Positions 32,903 through 40,410 of a DNA stretch of 54,729 bases are shown here, piece after piece. The stretch is from Streptomyces albospinus (GTDB taxonomy: Bacteria; Actinomycetota; Actinomycetes; Streptomycetales; Streptomycetaceae): assembly GCF_014648695.1 (NCBI RefSeq), contig NZ_BMRP01000026.1, positions 12,163 to 66,891 on the forward strand, in the 5' to 3' direction. The translations under genes were made by a program, and so were the position numbers. Below the pieces are notes generated by a model. The model had not been told where the DNA came from. It saw only the letters and a program-made list of their open reading frames with translations, and did not search any database. Each line of letters begins with the position of its first letter. Within the stretch, counting starts at the first letter, position 1.

Positions 32903-33914
32903 CCCAGGCCGTCCCCAGCGCCAGCAGCTCCTCGCGGTACTCGATCCGCCCGGCCCACTCCTCGGGCCACGCCCCGGCCCCCAGCCAGGCGCCCGCGAAG
33001 GCGCCCGCGAGGCAGGCGATGGAGTCGGAGTCGCCGGACGTGCAGGCCGCCCGGCGCAGCGCGGTGAGCGGCTCCTCGGGGAAGAGCAGGAAGCACAGCA
33101 GCCCGGTGGCCAGCGCCTCCTCGGCGATCCAGCCGGCGCCCGTTGCCAGGCACGGATCGGCCTCCGGGTCCGGCGCGGCGAGCGCCGCGTCCAGCCGGTC
33201 CAGGACGCCCAGGCACTCGTCCCAGCCGCGCGCGATGAAGGACACCGCCGTCGGGTCCTGGGACCGCCGCCAGAGGTCGCCGAGCCAGTCCTCCCGGTAG
33301 ACGGTGCGCTGCGCGTGCGCGTATCCCCGCAGCAGACCGGGCAGTTCGGCCGGGCGGGCGCCGTCGGCGAGCGCCCGTACGGCATACGCGGTCAGGTCGC
33401 TGGCGGCGAGCCCGGTGGGGTGCCCGTGGGTCAGCGCGGACTGGAACTGCGCCGCACCGGAGCGCTGCGCCGCGGTCAGGCCCGGCACCAGCCCGATGGG
33501 CGCGACGCGCATATTGGCGCCGCAGCCCTTCGAGGCGATCTGGCTGGCTTCGGCCCAGGCCCGCGACGGGGCGCTGAGCAGTTCGCAGGCGCGCAGGCAG
33601 GTGCCGCCCGGTGCCCGGTTGTTGTCGGGCGACCGCCACCAGGCCACGTACTCGTCCCGTACGGGCCGCTCCAGCCCCGCGGCGGTCAGCTCGCCGCGCG
33701 CCATGGCCGTCCGCAGCCCGCGCCCCAGCGCGAGCGTCATCTGCGTGTCGTCGGTGACGAACGCGGGCGTCGGCAGGTCCATCCCCCGCCACGGCCCGCA
33801 CTTCGCCAGGATCCCCGGCACATCGCTGAACTCGGTCGGAAAGCCCAGTGCGTCGCCGAGCGCCAGCCCGATCAGCGATCCCGTGGCCGCACGCCCCCCG
33901 TGGAGCTGCCCCAT
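32895..33914 (-). CDS. ADP-ribosylglycohydrolase family protein
   Basis: A 339-residue all-helical DraG/ARH-like hydrolase. Metal-binding signatures are VTDDTQM (N-terminal) and SGDSDSIACLAGAFAGA (C-terminal, D-x-D). The N-terminal GSLIGLALGDALG is standard. It should remove ADP-ribose from proteins or nucleic acids, or act on a related compound. ATG 33914 is chosen: aaggggtgg lies 5-6 bases upstream. A GTG at 33938 falls inside the preceding hairpin and is unlikely. The ribosome binding site is part of the 3' arm of a terminator hairpin (33916-33957), an unusual arrangement. It is followed by a coupled nucleotidyltransferase gene. Confidence 0.87.
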   Translation of the reverse strand: MGQLHGGRAATGSLIGLALGDALGFPTEFSDVPGILAKCGPWRGMDLPTPAFVTDDTQMTLALGRGLRTAMARGELTAAGLERPVRDEYVAWWRSPDNNRAPGGTCLRACELLSAPSRAWAEASQIASKGCGANMRVAPIGLVPGLTAAQRSGAAQFQSALTHGHPTGLAASDLTAYAVRALADGARPAELPGLLRGYAHAQRTVYREDWLGDLWRRSQDPTAVSFIARGWDECLGVLDRLDAALAAPDPEADPCLATGAGWIAEEALATGLLCFLLFPEEPLTALRRAACTSGDSDSIACLAGAFAGAWLGAGAWPEEWAGRIEYREELLALGTAWDA

Positions 33915-33915
33915 G

Positions 33916-33957
33916 AAAAACCACCCCTTAATCGTCACGATGACATTAAGGGGTGGT
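33916..33957 (-). terminator. intrinsic terminator overlapping the next gene's ribosome binding site
   Basis: Reading the minus strand: accaccccttaat, 12 bases, attaaggggtggt, then TTTTT (33916-33920). Thirteen perfect pairs, with four more (GTCA/TGAC) inside the loop. This is a classical Rho-independent terminator for the pseudouridine synthase gene. Its 3' arm contains aaggggtgg, the binding site of the ADP-ribosylglycohydrolase that starts at 33914. Confidence 0.85.
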
Positions 33958-33982
33958 CCGGCGCTGCCGCAAGCGGCTTCGC

Positions 33983-35095
33983 CTACAGCTCGACCTCGCG
34001 CATCAGCATGCCGACCTCGGTGTTGGTCATCCGGCGCAGCCAGCCCGACTTCTGGTCGCCCAGGGCGATCGGGCCGAAGTGCGTCCGGACCAGCTTGTCC
34101 ACGGGGAAGCCGGCCTCGGCGAGCATCCGGCGCACGATGTGCTTGCGGCCTTCGTGGAGGCTCACCTCGACGAGGTAGTTCTTGCCGGTGTTCTCCACGA
34201 CCCGGAAGTGGTCGGCGCGCGCATAGCCGTCCTCCAGCTGGATGCCGTCCTTGAGCTGCTTGCCCAGGTCGCGCGGGAGCGGGCCCTGGATCGCGGCGAG
34301 GTAGGTCTTCCGGACGCCGTAGCGCGGGTGGGTCAGCCGGTGGGCCAGCTCACCGTGGTTGGTGAGCAGGATGATGCCCTCGGTCTCGGTGTCCAGCCGG
34401 CCGACGTGGAAGAGCCGGGTCTCCCGGTTGGTGACGTAGTCGCCCAGGCACTGGCGCCCGTCCGGGTCCTCCATCGTGGAGACGACGCCGGCCGGCTTGT
34501 TCAGCGCGAAGAAGAGGTACGACTGGGTGGCGACCGTCAGGCCGTCGACCTTGATCTCGTCCTTCTCCGGGTCGACCCGGACGCCCTGCTCCATGACGAC
34601 CTTGCCGTTGACCTCGACGCGCGCCTGCTCGATCAGCTCCTCGCAGGCCCGCCGGGAGCCCATACCGGCCCGGGCCAGCACCTTCTGGAGCCGCTCGCCC
34701 TCCTGCTCACCGAAGGTCTTGGGGGTCTTGACCTGCGGCTTGTCGTAGCGGGCGCGGTTGCGCTCCTCGATCTTGGCGTCGTACTCACGGGACCGCGCGG
34801 GCGCCGGGCCGCGGCCGCGCTGCTGACCGTCCTTGCCGCCCGGCCGGCCGCCCTGGGACGCGCCCGTACGGGGACCGCCCTTGGCTCCGCCGCGGGCCGC
34901 CGCGCCGCGGGCGCCGCCCTTGCCGCCGCCCCCGCGCTCGCCGCTCCCGGCGGATCCGCCCACGTCGTAGCGGCGCTCCTCGGGACGGGGGCGGCCCGCG
35001 CGCTGCTGCTTCTCGTCCCGCTTGTTGCCAGCTCCGCGGTAGTTGCCCCTACCGCTACCGCTGCCGCTGCTGTTCCTGCCGCTGCTTCGCATCAT
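33983..35095 (-). CDS. rluB: RluB-type 23S rRNA pseudouridine synthase with long N-terminal extension
   Basis: A 370-residue protein. Residues 1-130 are Gly/Arg/Ser/Lys-rich low complexity, probably a disordered RNA-binding tail. An S4 domain follows (RLQKVLARAGMGSRRACEELI, about 134-195). The RsuA/RluB catalytic domain carries GRLDTETEGIILLTN with the catalytic Asp. It isomerises a uridine in 23S rRNA. The start ATG 35095 (or 35092) lies inside scpB, with a 41-base overlap, so it belongs to the parA-scpAB operon. The operon ends at the strong terminator 33916-33957. Confidence 0.92.
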   Translation of the reverse strand: MMRSSGRNSSGSGSGRGNYRGAGNKRDEKQQRAGRPRPEERRYDVGGSAGSGERGGGGKGGARGAAARGGAKGGPRTGASQGGRPGGKDGQQRGRGPAPARSREYDAKIEERNRARYDKPQVKTPKTFGEQEGERLQKVLARAGMGSRRACEELIEQARVEVNGKVVMEQGVRVDPEKDEIKVDGLTVATQSYLFFALNKPAGVVSTMEDPDGRQCLGDYVTNRETRLFHVGRLDTETEGIILLTNHGELAHRLTHPRYGVRKTYLAAIQGPLPRDLGKQLKDGIQLEDGYARADHFRVVENTGKNYLVEVSLHEGRKHIVRRMLAEAGFPVDKLVRTHFGPIALGDQKSGWLRRMTNTEVGMLMREVEL

Positions 35096-35774
35096 GATCC
35101 GTCTGAGAGTCGCCGCTGTCGTCTACGTCGAACGACGGGATACCTTCCGGGGAGTCGCCCTCGACCGCGTCCGCCTCCGGGAGGAACGGTGCGAGCTCAG
35201 GGAGCTCGTCCAGGCCGCGCAGGCCCATCCGCTCCAGAAAGTAATTCGTCGTCCTGTACAGGATCGCACCTGTTTCAGGTTCCGTCCCCGCCTCCTCCAC
35301 CAGGCCGCGCTGGAGGAGCGTGCGCATCACGCCGTCACAGTTCACTCCGCGCACGGCCGAGACACGGGAACGGCTGACCGGCTGACGGTACGCGACCACG
35401 GCCAGAGTCTCCAATGCGGCCTGCGTGAGCCGGGCCTGCTGGCCGTCCAGGACGAAGCTCTCCACCGCGTCCGCGTACGCGGCCCGCGAGTAGAACCGCC
35501 AGCCCCCGGCCACCAGCCGCAGATCGAAACCGCGCCCCTCGCGGGTGTAGTCGTCGGACAGCTCGCGCAGCGCCAGCGCGACCGCCCGGCGGGGCCGCTC
35601 CAGCACCCTGGCCAGGTGCTCCTCGGTAGCGGGCTCGTCGACGACCATGAGGACGGCCTCCAGCGCGGGCTTCAGCTCCAGCCCTTCGAGGCCCATCGCC
35701 CCGCTGGGCGCGTCCGCGTCCTCCGGGAGCTCCCCGGGGCCCCGCTCCGTGATGTCGTACGCCGCGCCGCTCAC
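35055..35774 (-). CDS. scpB: Segregation and condensation protein B
   Basis: A 239-residue protein with two winged-helix domains (about 30-110 and 115-195; ALEAVLMVVDEP, LETLAVVAYRQPVSRS, VNCDGVMRTLLQRGLV). It dimerises and binds ScpA to form the SMC condensin complex. GTG 35774 overlaps the scpA stop (GTGA). The C-terminus is Asp/Gln-rich and overlaps the next gene. Confidence 0.95.
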   Translation of the reverse strand: MSGAAYDITERGPGELPEDADAPSGAMGLEGLELKPALEAVLMVVDEPATEEHLARVLERPRRAVALALRELSDDYTREGRGFDLRLVAGGWRFYSRAAYADAVESFVLDGQQARLTQAALETLAVVAYRQPVSRSRVSAVRGVNCDGVMRTLLQRGLVEEAGTEPETGAILYRTTNYFLERMGLRGLDELPELAPFLPEADAVEGDSPEGIPSFDVDDSGDSQTDHDAKQRQEQQRQR

Positions 35775-36970
35775 GCCCGCGCCTCCTCTTCCTCTTCCGC
35801 CGTGTCCGTCGTTCCCGCCGGCCCGTCCGGCTCCCGCTCGCCCGACTCCCGGTCGAACTCGTCGGTGACCACCGGCGCGGCCCCCTCCGCGCCCGTCCAG
35901 CGCACCGTCAGCGCCCCCAGGGCCTCCTCCTGGTCCAGGGCCACCACCCGCTCCCGGTAGAGCTCCAGCAGGGCCAGGAAGCGCGCCACGACGGTGAGGG
36001 TGTCCGGTGCGTCCGCGATCAGCTCCTGGAAGCCGGCCTCGCCCGCCTCCCGCAGCCGCGCCATCACCACGCCGGCCTGCTCCCGCACGCTCACCAGGGG
36101 CGCGTGGATGTGATCGACGTAGACCTGCGGCCTGGCCTTGGGCTGCATCGCCTTGACGGCCAGCTTGGCGAACCCCTCCGCCCCGATGCTGATGACGACC
36201 TCGGGCAGCAGCTCGGCGTGCTGCGGCTCCAGCCCGACCGTACGGGGGTAGCGGCGCGCCTCGTCGGCCAGCCGGCCGCTGAAGATGTCCGCGACCTGCT
36301 TGTACGCGCGGTACTGGAGCAGCCGGGCGAAGAGCAGGTCCCGGGCCTCCAGAAGGGCCAGGTCCGCCTCGTCCTCCACCTCGGCCGCGGGCAGCAGCCG
36401 GGCCGCCTTGAGGTCCAGCAGCGTGGCCGCGACGACCAGGAACTCCGTGGTCTGGTCGAGGTCCCAGTCCGGCCCCATGGCCCGGATGTGCGCCATGAAC
36501 TCGTCGGTCACCCTGGACAGCGCGACCTCCGTGACGTCCAGCTTGTGCTTGGAGATCAGCTGGAGCAGCAGGTCGAAGGGGCCCTCGAAGTTGTCCAGCC
36601 GGAGGGTGAAGCGCCCGTCACCGCCCTCCCGAGGAGCCTCGCCGGCGGGGGCGGCGGCCTCAGCCGCCACGGGCTCCCCGGCCGCGGCCTCCGGCGGCGC
36701 GGCATCGCCCGGCACGGCCTCACCCGGTACGGCCTCGGGCAGCACGGCCTCGGGCGGAACGGTGTCTCCCGGCGCGGCCTCATACGGCTGCTCCCGGGGG
36801 GCCGGCGTTTCCCGGGCCGGCTCCGGTACGGCCTCCGGTGCGGCCCCCGGCCCCCGGCCCAGGGCTCGTCGGGCACGGGGGGCGGGGGCGTCGTCGTCGG
36901 TCGTGGGCATCGCGGTCCAGGGTGCTGCGGTCCCGCGCCTGAGGGCGGCGGGCTGGTCACGGCGGGGCAT
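35771..36970 (-). CDS. scpA: Segregation and condensation protein A (kleisin)
   Basis: A 399-residue kleisin that bridges SMC heads in the condensin complex. The N-terminal ~115 residues are Pro/Ala/Glu-rich low complexity with a degenerate repeat of the type P(E/G)AVPGEAVP. The kleisin core follows (FTLRLDNFEGPFDLLLQLI, then EFLVVAATLLDLKAARLL), with a C-terminal winged helix near 285-345 and an acidic tail. ATG 36970 is used; ATG 36910 would remove 20 residues of the low-complexity part and is equally possible because neither has a clear binding site. Confidence 0.92.
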   Translation of the reverse strand: MPRRDQPAALRRGTAAPWTAMPTTDDDAPAPRARRALGRGPGAAPEAVPEPARETPAPREQPYEAAPGDTVPPEAVLPEAVPGEAVPGDAAPPEAAAGEPVAAEAAAPAGEAPREGGDGRFTLRLDNFEGPFDLLLQLISKHKLDVTEVALSRVTDEFMAHIRAMGPDWDLDQTTEFLVVAATLLDLKAARLLPAAEVEDEADLALLEARDLLFARLLQYRAYKQVADIFSGRLADEARRYPRTVGLEPQHAELLPEVVISIGAEGFAKLAVKAMQPKARPQVYVDHIHAPLVSVREQAGVVMARLREAGEAGFQELIADAPDTLTVVARFLALLELYRERVVALDQEEALGALTVRWTGAEGAAPVVTDEFDRESGEREPDGPAGTTDTAEEEEEARA

Positions 36971-37002
36971 CCCGCCGAAGTAGGAGGCTATCCGGCGGCC
37001 GG

Positions 37003-37626
37003 CTAGCGACCGCGCAGCCGCCGCACCAGGATGCTGGCGTCGCCGCGCGATTCCAGGTCGGCGAGGACCACGGCCACCGCCTCGCGGACGATCCGGCCGC
37101 GGTCGACGGCGAGACCGTGCTCGCCGCGCAGGACCAGGCGGGCGTGTTCCAGGTCCATGAGCTCCTCGGCGGAGACATAGACGGTGATCTTCTCGTCGTG
37201 CCGTTCCCGGCCGCTGGGGCGGCGGTTGGCACCGCGCCCACCGCGCCGGCGGCCCGGCCCGGCGCCCTGCGCGCTCTCGGCCTCGCCCCGGCCGGCCCGG
37301 CCCGCCGCCGTCCGGTGCCCCTTGGGGCTCTCCGGCTCCGGCTCCCGGCCGCTGTGCTCGGCCGGTGCCCCGGCGGGCGCCGTACGCGCCGCTGAACCGC
37401 CGTCAGCAGCCGGTGCGCCCTCGGGGTCCGCGCCGTTCTCCGGCCGCCGCTGCCGGGCGGCACCCGCCTCGGGCACGTCCGCGGCCGAGTCCGACTCACC
37501 GGCCGGCGCAGGCACGCGGGGTGCCTCGCCGGCCGGGGCGCCGTTCGCCGAGCGACGGGGAGCGGACGGTTGCAGCCCCACTCCCCCGGTGGTACGGAAC
37601 AGTTCGTCGGCTCCGGGCAGACTCAC
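37003..37626 (-). CDS. ParA-linked protein with ribbon-helix-helix-like C-terminus
   Basis: A 207-residue protein. Residues 1-135 are disordered, rich in Pro/Ala/Gly/Arg. The C-terminal ~65 residues (EKITVYVSAEELMDLEHARLVL, then DRGRIVREAVAVVLADLES) have the strand-helix-helix pattern of a ribbon-helix-helix DNA-binding domain. GTG 37626 overlaps the parA stop, so it is coupled to ParA. Position and architecture suggest a DNA-binding partner of this ParA, in place of ParB. I infer this from context; I do not recognise a named family. A GTG at 37638 is an alternative start. Confidence 0.75.
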   Translation of the reverse strand: MSLPGADELFRTTGGVGLQPSAPRRSANGAPAGEAPRVPAPAGESDSAADVPEAGAARQRRPENGADPEGAPAADGGSAARTAPAGAPAEHSGREPEPESPKGHRTAAGRAGRGEAESAQGAGPGRRRGGRGANRRPSGRERHDEKITVYVSAEELMDLEHARLVLRGEHGLAVDRGRIVREAVAVVLADLESRGDASILVRRLRGR

Positions 37627-38786
37627 TCGGCGTGACACCGGGCGAGCACCTCCCTGGCGAGCTGGCGATAGGCGGCGGCACCCACGGAGTTGGACGCGTA
37701 CGTGGTGATCGGCTCGCCCGCGACGGTGGTCTCGGGGAAGCGGACCGTACGGCCGATGACGGTGTGGTAGACGTGGTCGTCGAATGCCTCGACGACGCGC
37801 GCCAGGACCTCACGGCTGTGCACGGTACGGGAGTCGTACATCGTCGCCAGGATGCCGTCCAGCTCCAGTTCGGGGTTGAGCCGTTCCTGGACCTTCTCGA
37901 TCGTCTCGGTCAGCAGCGCGACACCGCGCAGCGCGAAGAACTCGCACTCCAGCGGGACGATGACCTTGTGAGCGGCCGTCAGGGCGTTGACGGTCAGCAG
38001 GCCGAGCGAGGGCTGGCAGTCGATGACGATGTAGTCGTAGTCGGCCAGCAGCGGCTTCAGCGCCCGCTGGAGGGTCGACTCGCGGGCGACCTCGCTGACC
38101 AACTGCACCTCTGCCGCGGACAAATCGATATTGCTGGGCAGCAGGTCCATGTTGGGGACCGCGGTCTTGAGCAGGACCTCGTCGGCCGACATGCCCCGCT
38201 CCATTAGCAGGTTGTAGACCGTCAGGTCGAGCTCCATCGGGTTGACGCCGAGTCCGACCGACAGGGCTCCCTGCGGGTCGAAGTCGACGAGCAGCACCCG
38301 TCGTCCGTATTCGGCGAGTGCGGCGCCCAGGTTGATGGTCGAGGTGGTCTTGCCGACCCCGCCCTTCTGGTTGCACATCGCGATGATTTTGGCGGGGCCG
38401 TGATCCGACAGCGGTCCCGGGATGGGGAAGTACGGGAGCGGTCGCCCGGTCGGGCCGACGCGCTCGCGGCGCTGGCGCGCGGCGTCCGGCGCGAGCGTCG
38501 CCGCGTATTCGGGGTCCGGTTCGTACTCCGCGTCCGGATCGTAGAAGTGCCCCTCGGGCAGGTCGTCGTAGTCGGCGAGACGGGCGGGTTCTCCACTGCC
38601 CCGGTCGCCGGCCATGGCGTTCACGTGATGGCCGTCCATGCTCTGGTGGGCTGTCGTGGAAATGCTCTGGTGTGCTGCGAAGGTGTGGACCGCTACGGAG
38701 CCGACAGCCTCGCGCCCCGAGGGACCCTGGCCCCGTGCAACTGCTCCTGGCCGACCACCTCCGGGAGTAAATGTCGACTCATTCAC
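37623..38786 (-). CDS. ParA-family ATPase (orphan, ScpAB-linked)
   Basis: A 387-residue ParA/Soj-type ATPase with a ~130-residue N-terminal extension. The deviant Walker A is KGGVGKTT (141-148, signature Lys141), Walker B is LLVDFDPQG (A') and IVIDCQPSLG. Such ATPases move or position chromosomes, plasmids or protein clusters. This is not the oriC-linked parA, since no parB, gidB or dnaA genes are near. It heads an operon with a ribbon-helix-helix-like protein, scpA, scpB and rluB. GTG 38786 has aaggaggt 10 bases upstream. Confidence 0.88.
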   Translation of the reverse strand: MNESTFTPGGGRPGAVARGQGPSGREAVGSVAVHTFAAHQSISTTAHQSMDGHHVNAMAGDRGSGEPARLADYDDLPEGHFYDPDAEYEPDPEYAATLAPDAARQRRERVGPTGRPLPYFPIPGPLSDHGPAKIIAMCNQKGGVGKTTSTINLGAALAEYGRRVLLVDFDPQGALSVGLGVNPMELDLTVYNLLMERGMSADEVLLKTAVPNMDLLPSNIDLSAAEVQLVSEVARESTLQRALKPLLADYDYIVIDCQPSLGLLTVNALTAAHKVIVPLECEFFALRGVALLTETIEKVQERLNPELELDGILATMYDSRTVHSREVLARVVEAFDDHVYHTVIGRTVRFPETTVAGEPITTYASNSVGAAAYRQLAREVLARCHAE

Positions 38787-39127
38787 AAGTCGTCTTACCT
38801 CCTTGGATGTGACCAGGAAACTTATCGATAGGTCAGCGTGGCACCATGCCGACGGTTGGCGACTCTATGGCGTGTCGGGCGTCCGCAGCAACACAATCCG
38901 CGCGACCCGGCCCGATGTGTCGGTAACGGAACCCCTCGATGTCAAGGGTGCACAGCGCACTGGCGCGAAGTTTCGGGGGTACGCGAATCGGTTAAAGGGT
39001 TACGTTCGCGGCGAGTTGAGAGTCGGCCGCCCGGAGCCGCTTCCGGGGCGTGTCGCACATGCGACCGGCCGGGCCCTGTCGACAAGGCCCGGCCGGTTGT
39101 GCGGCATTGACGCGCGCGGTTGACGCC
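38787..39127. other. intergenic region between ald and parA
   Basis: About 340 bases, no supported gene. It holds the ald terminator (39064-39097) at its left side on the minus-strand reading and must contain the parA promoter. A slightly AT-richer stretch with ggttaaagggttacg lies near 38990. No clear -35/-10 pair was identified. Confidence 0.4.
39064..39097 (-). terminator. hairpin terminator downstream of ald
   Basis: accggccgggcc pairs perfectly with ggcccggccggt over 12 bp around a 10-base loop, 30 bases after the ald stop codon. Confidence 0.75.
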
Positions 39128-40252
39128 TCAGCCGAGGAGCGTGCGCAGCTCGGTGCACTCCAGGCCGTGCGCCTCGGCGACCTCGGGGTAGACCACCTTG
39201 CCGTCGTGCGTGTTCAGGCCCTTGGCCAGCGCCGGGTCACGGCGCAGCGCCTCGACCCAGCCGCGGTTCGCCAGCTCCACGATGTAGGGCAGCGTGGCGT
39301 TGGTGAGGGCGTAGGTGGAGGTGTTGGGCACCGCGCCGGGCATGTTGGCGACGCAGTAGAAGACCGAGTTGTGGACCTGGAAGGTCGGCTCGGCGTGCGT
39401 GGTCGGCTTGGAGTCCTCGAAGCAGCCGCCCTGGTCGATGGCGATGTCGACAAGAACACTTCCGGGCTTCATCTTGGCGACGAGCTCGTTGGTGACCAGC
39501 TTCGGGGCCTTGGCACCCGGGATCAGGACCGCACCGACGACCAGGTCGGCCTCGACGACGGCCTTCTCCAGCTCGTAGGCGTTGGAGACGATCGTCTGCA
39601 CCTTGGTGCCGAAGATCTTGTCGGCCTCGCGCAGCTTGTTGATGTCCTTGTCGAGCAGGGTGACGTGGAAGCCGAGGCCCACGGCGATCTGCACGGCGTT
39701 CCAGCCGGAGACGCCACCGCCGATGACGACGGCCTTGCCCGCCTGGACGCCCGGGACGCCGCCCGGCAGCACGCCGCGGCCACCGGCCTGGCGCATCAGG
39801 TGGTACGCGCCGACCTGCGGGGCGATCCGGCCCGCGACCTCGGACATCGGGGCGAGCAGCGGCAGCTGGCGGCCGGCCGTCTCGACGGTCTCGTAGGCGA
39901 TGGCGGTGGTGCCGGACGCCAGGAGGGCGTCGGTGCACTCCTTGGAGGCGGCCAGGTGCAGGTAGGTGAAGAGCGTCTGGTCCTTGCGGAGGCGGTGGTA
40001 CTCCTCGGCGATCGGCTCCTTGACCTTCAGCAGCAGGTCGGCGGTGCCCCAGACCTCATCGGCGGTGTCGAGGATGGTGGCGCCCGCGGAGACGTACTCC
40101 TCGTTCGTGATGGACGAGCCGAGGCCGGCGTCCTTCTCGATGAAGACCTGGTGGCCGTTGCGGACGAGCTCGTTGACTCCGGCGGGCGTGATAGCCACCC
40201 GGAACTCGTTGTTCTTGACTTCGCGGGGGATGCCGACCTTCACGTCGATCAC
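39128..40252 (-). CDS. ald: L-alanine dehydrogenase
   Basis: A 374-residue NAD-dependent enzyme that interconverts L-alanine and pyruvate plus ammonia, usually hexameric. N-terminal signature GIPREVKNNEFRVAITP. Catalytic Lys in LLKVKEP and His in YLHLAAS are present. The NAD-binding motif GGGVSG lies near residue 177. Length equals the family norm. GTG 40252 follows aagga. The gene has its own predicted promoter and terminator, so it is monocistronic. Confidence 0.97.
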   Translation of the reverse strand: MIDVKVGIPREVKNNEFRVAITPAGVNELVRNGHQVFIEKDAGLGSSITNEEYVSAGATILDTADEVWGTADLLLKVKEPIAEEYHRLRKDQTLFTYLHLAASKECTDALLASGTTAIAYETVETAGRQLPLLAPMSEVAGRIAPQVGAYHLMRQAGGRGVLPGGVPGVQAGKAVVIGGGVSGWNAVQIAVGLGFHVTLLDKDINKLREADKIFGTKVQTIVSNAYELEKAVVEADLVVGAVLIPGAKAPKLVTNELVAKMKPGSVLVDIAIDQGGCFEDSKPTTHAEPTFQVHNSVFYCVANMPGAVPNTSTYALTNATLPYIVELANRGWVEALRRDPALAKGLNTHDGKVVYPEVAEAHGLECTELRTLLG

Positions 40253-40279
40253 GGTCCTTGAATGAGAGCTTGCAGAGGA

Positions 40280-40308
40280 ATTATCCCCTCATGCGATGCA
40301 TGACGGAA
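40280..40308 (-). promoter_or_regulatory. predicted ald promoter with an inverted repeat in the spacer
   Basis: On the minus strand a weak -35 TTCCGT (40303-40308) and a good -10 GATAAT (40280-40285) are spaced by 17 bases. The spacer contains CATGC-N3-GCATG (40290-40302), a perfect 5+5 inverted repeat placed where a repressor or Lrp-type regulator could act. Confidence 0.45.
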
Positions 40309-40410
40309 CTGACCGCGCCATACGCGGCTCGCCCAGTTTATTGAAGGACCTCACGTTGTCTAGCCTTGCAAAGCATTAATTTTTCGGAGGGCCACTACCG
40401 ATTTCGTAGG

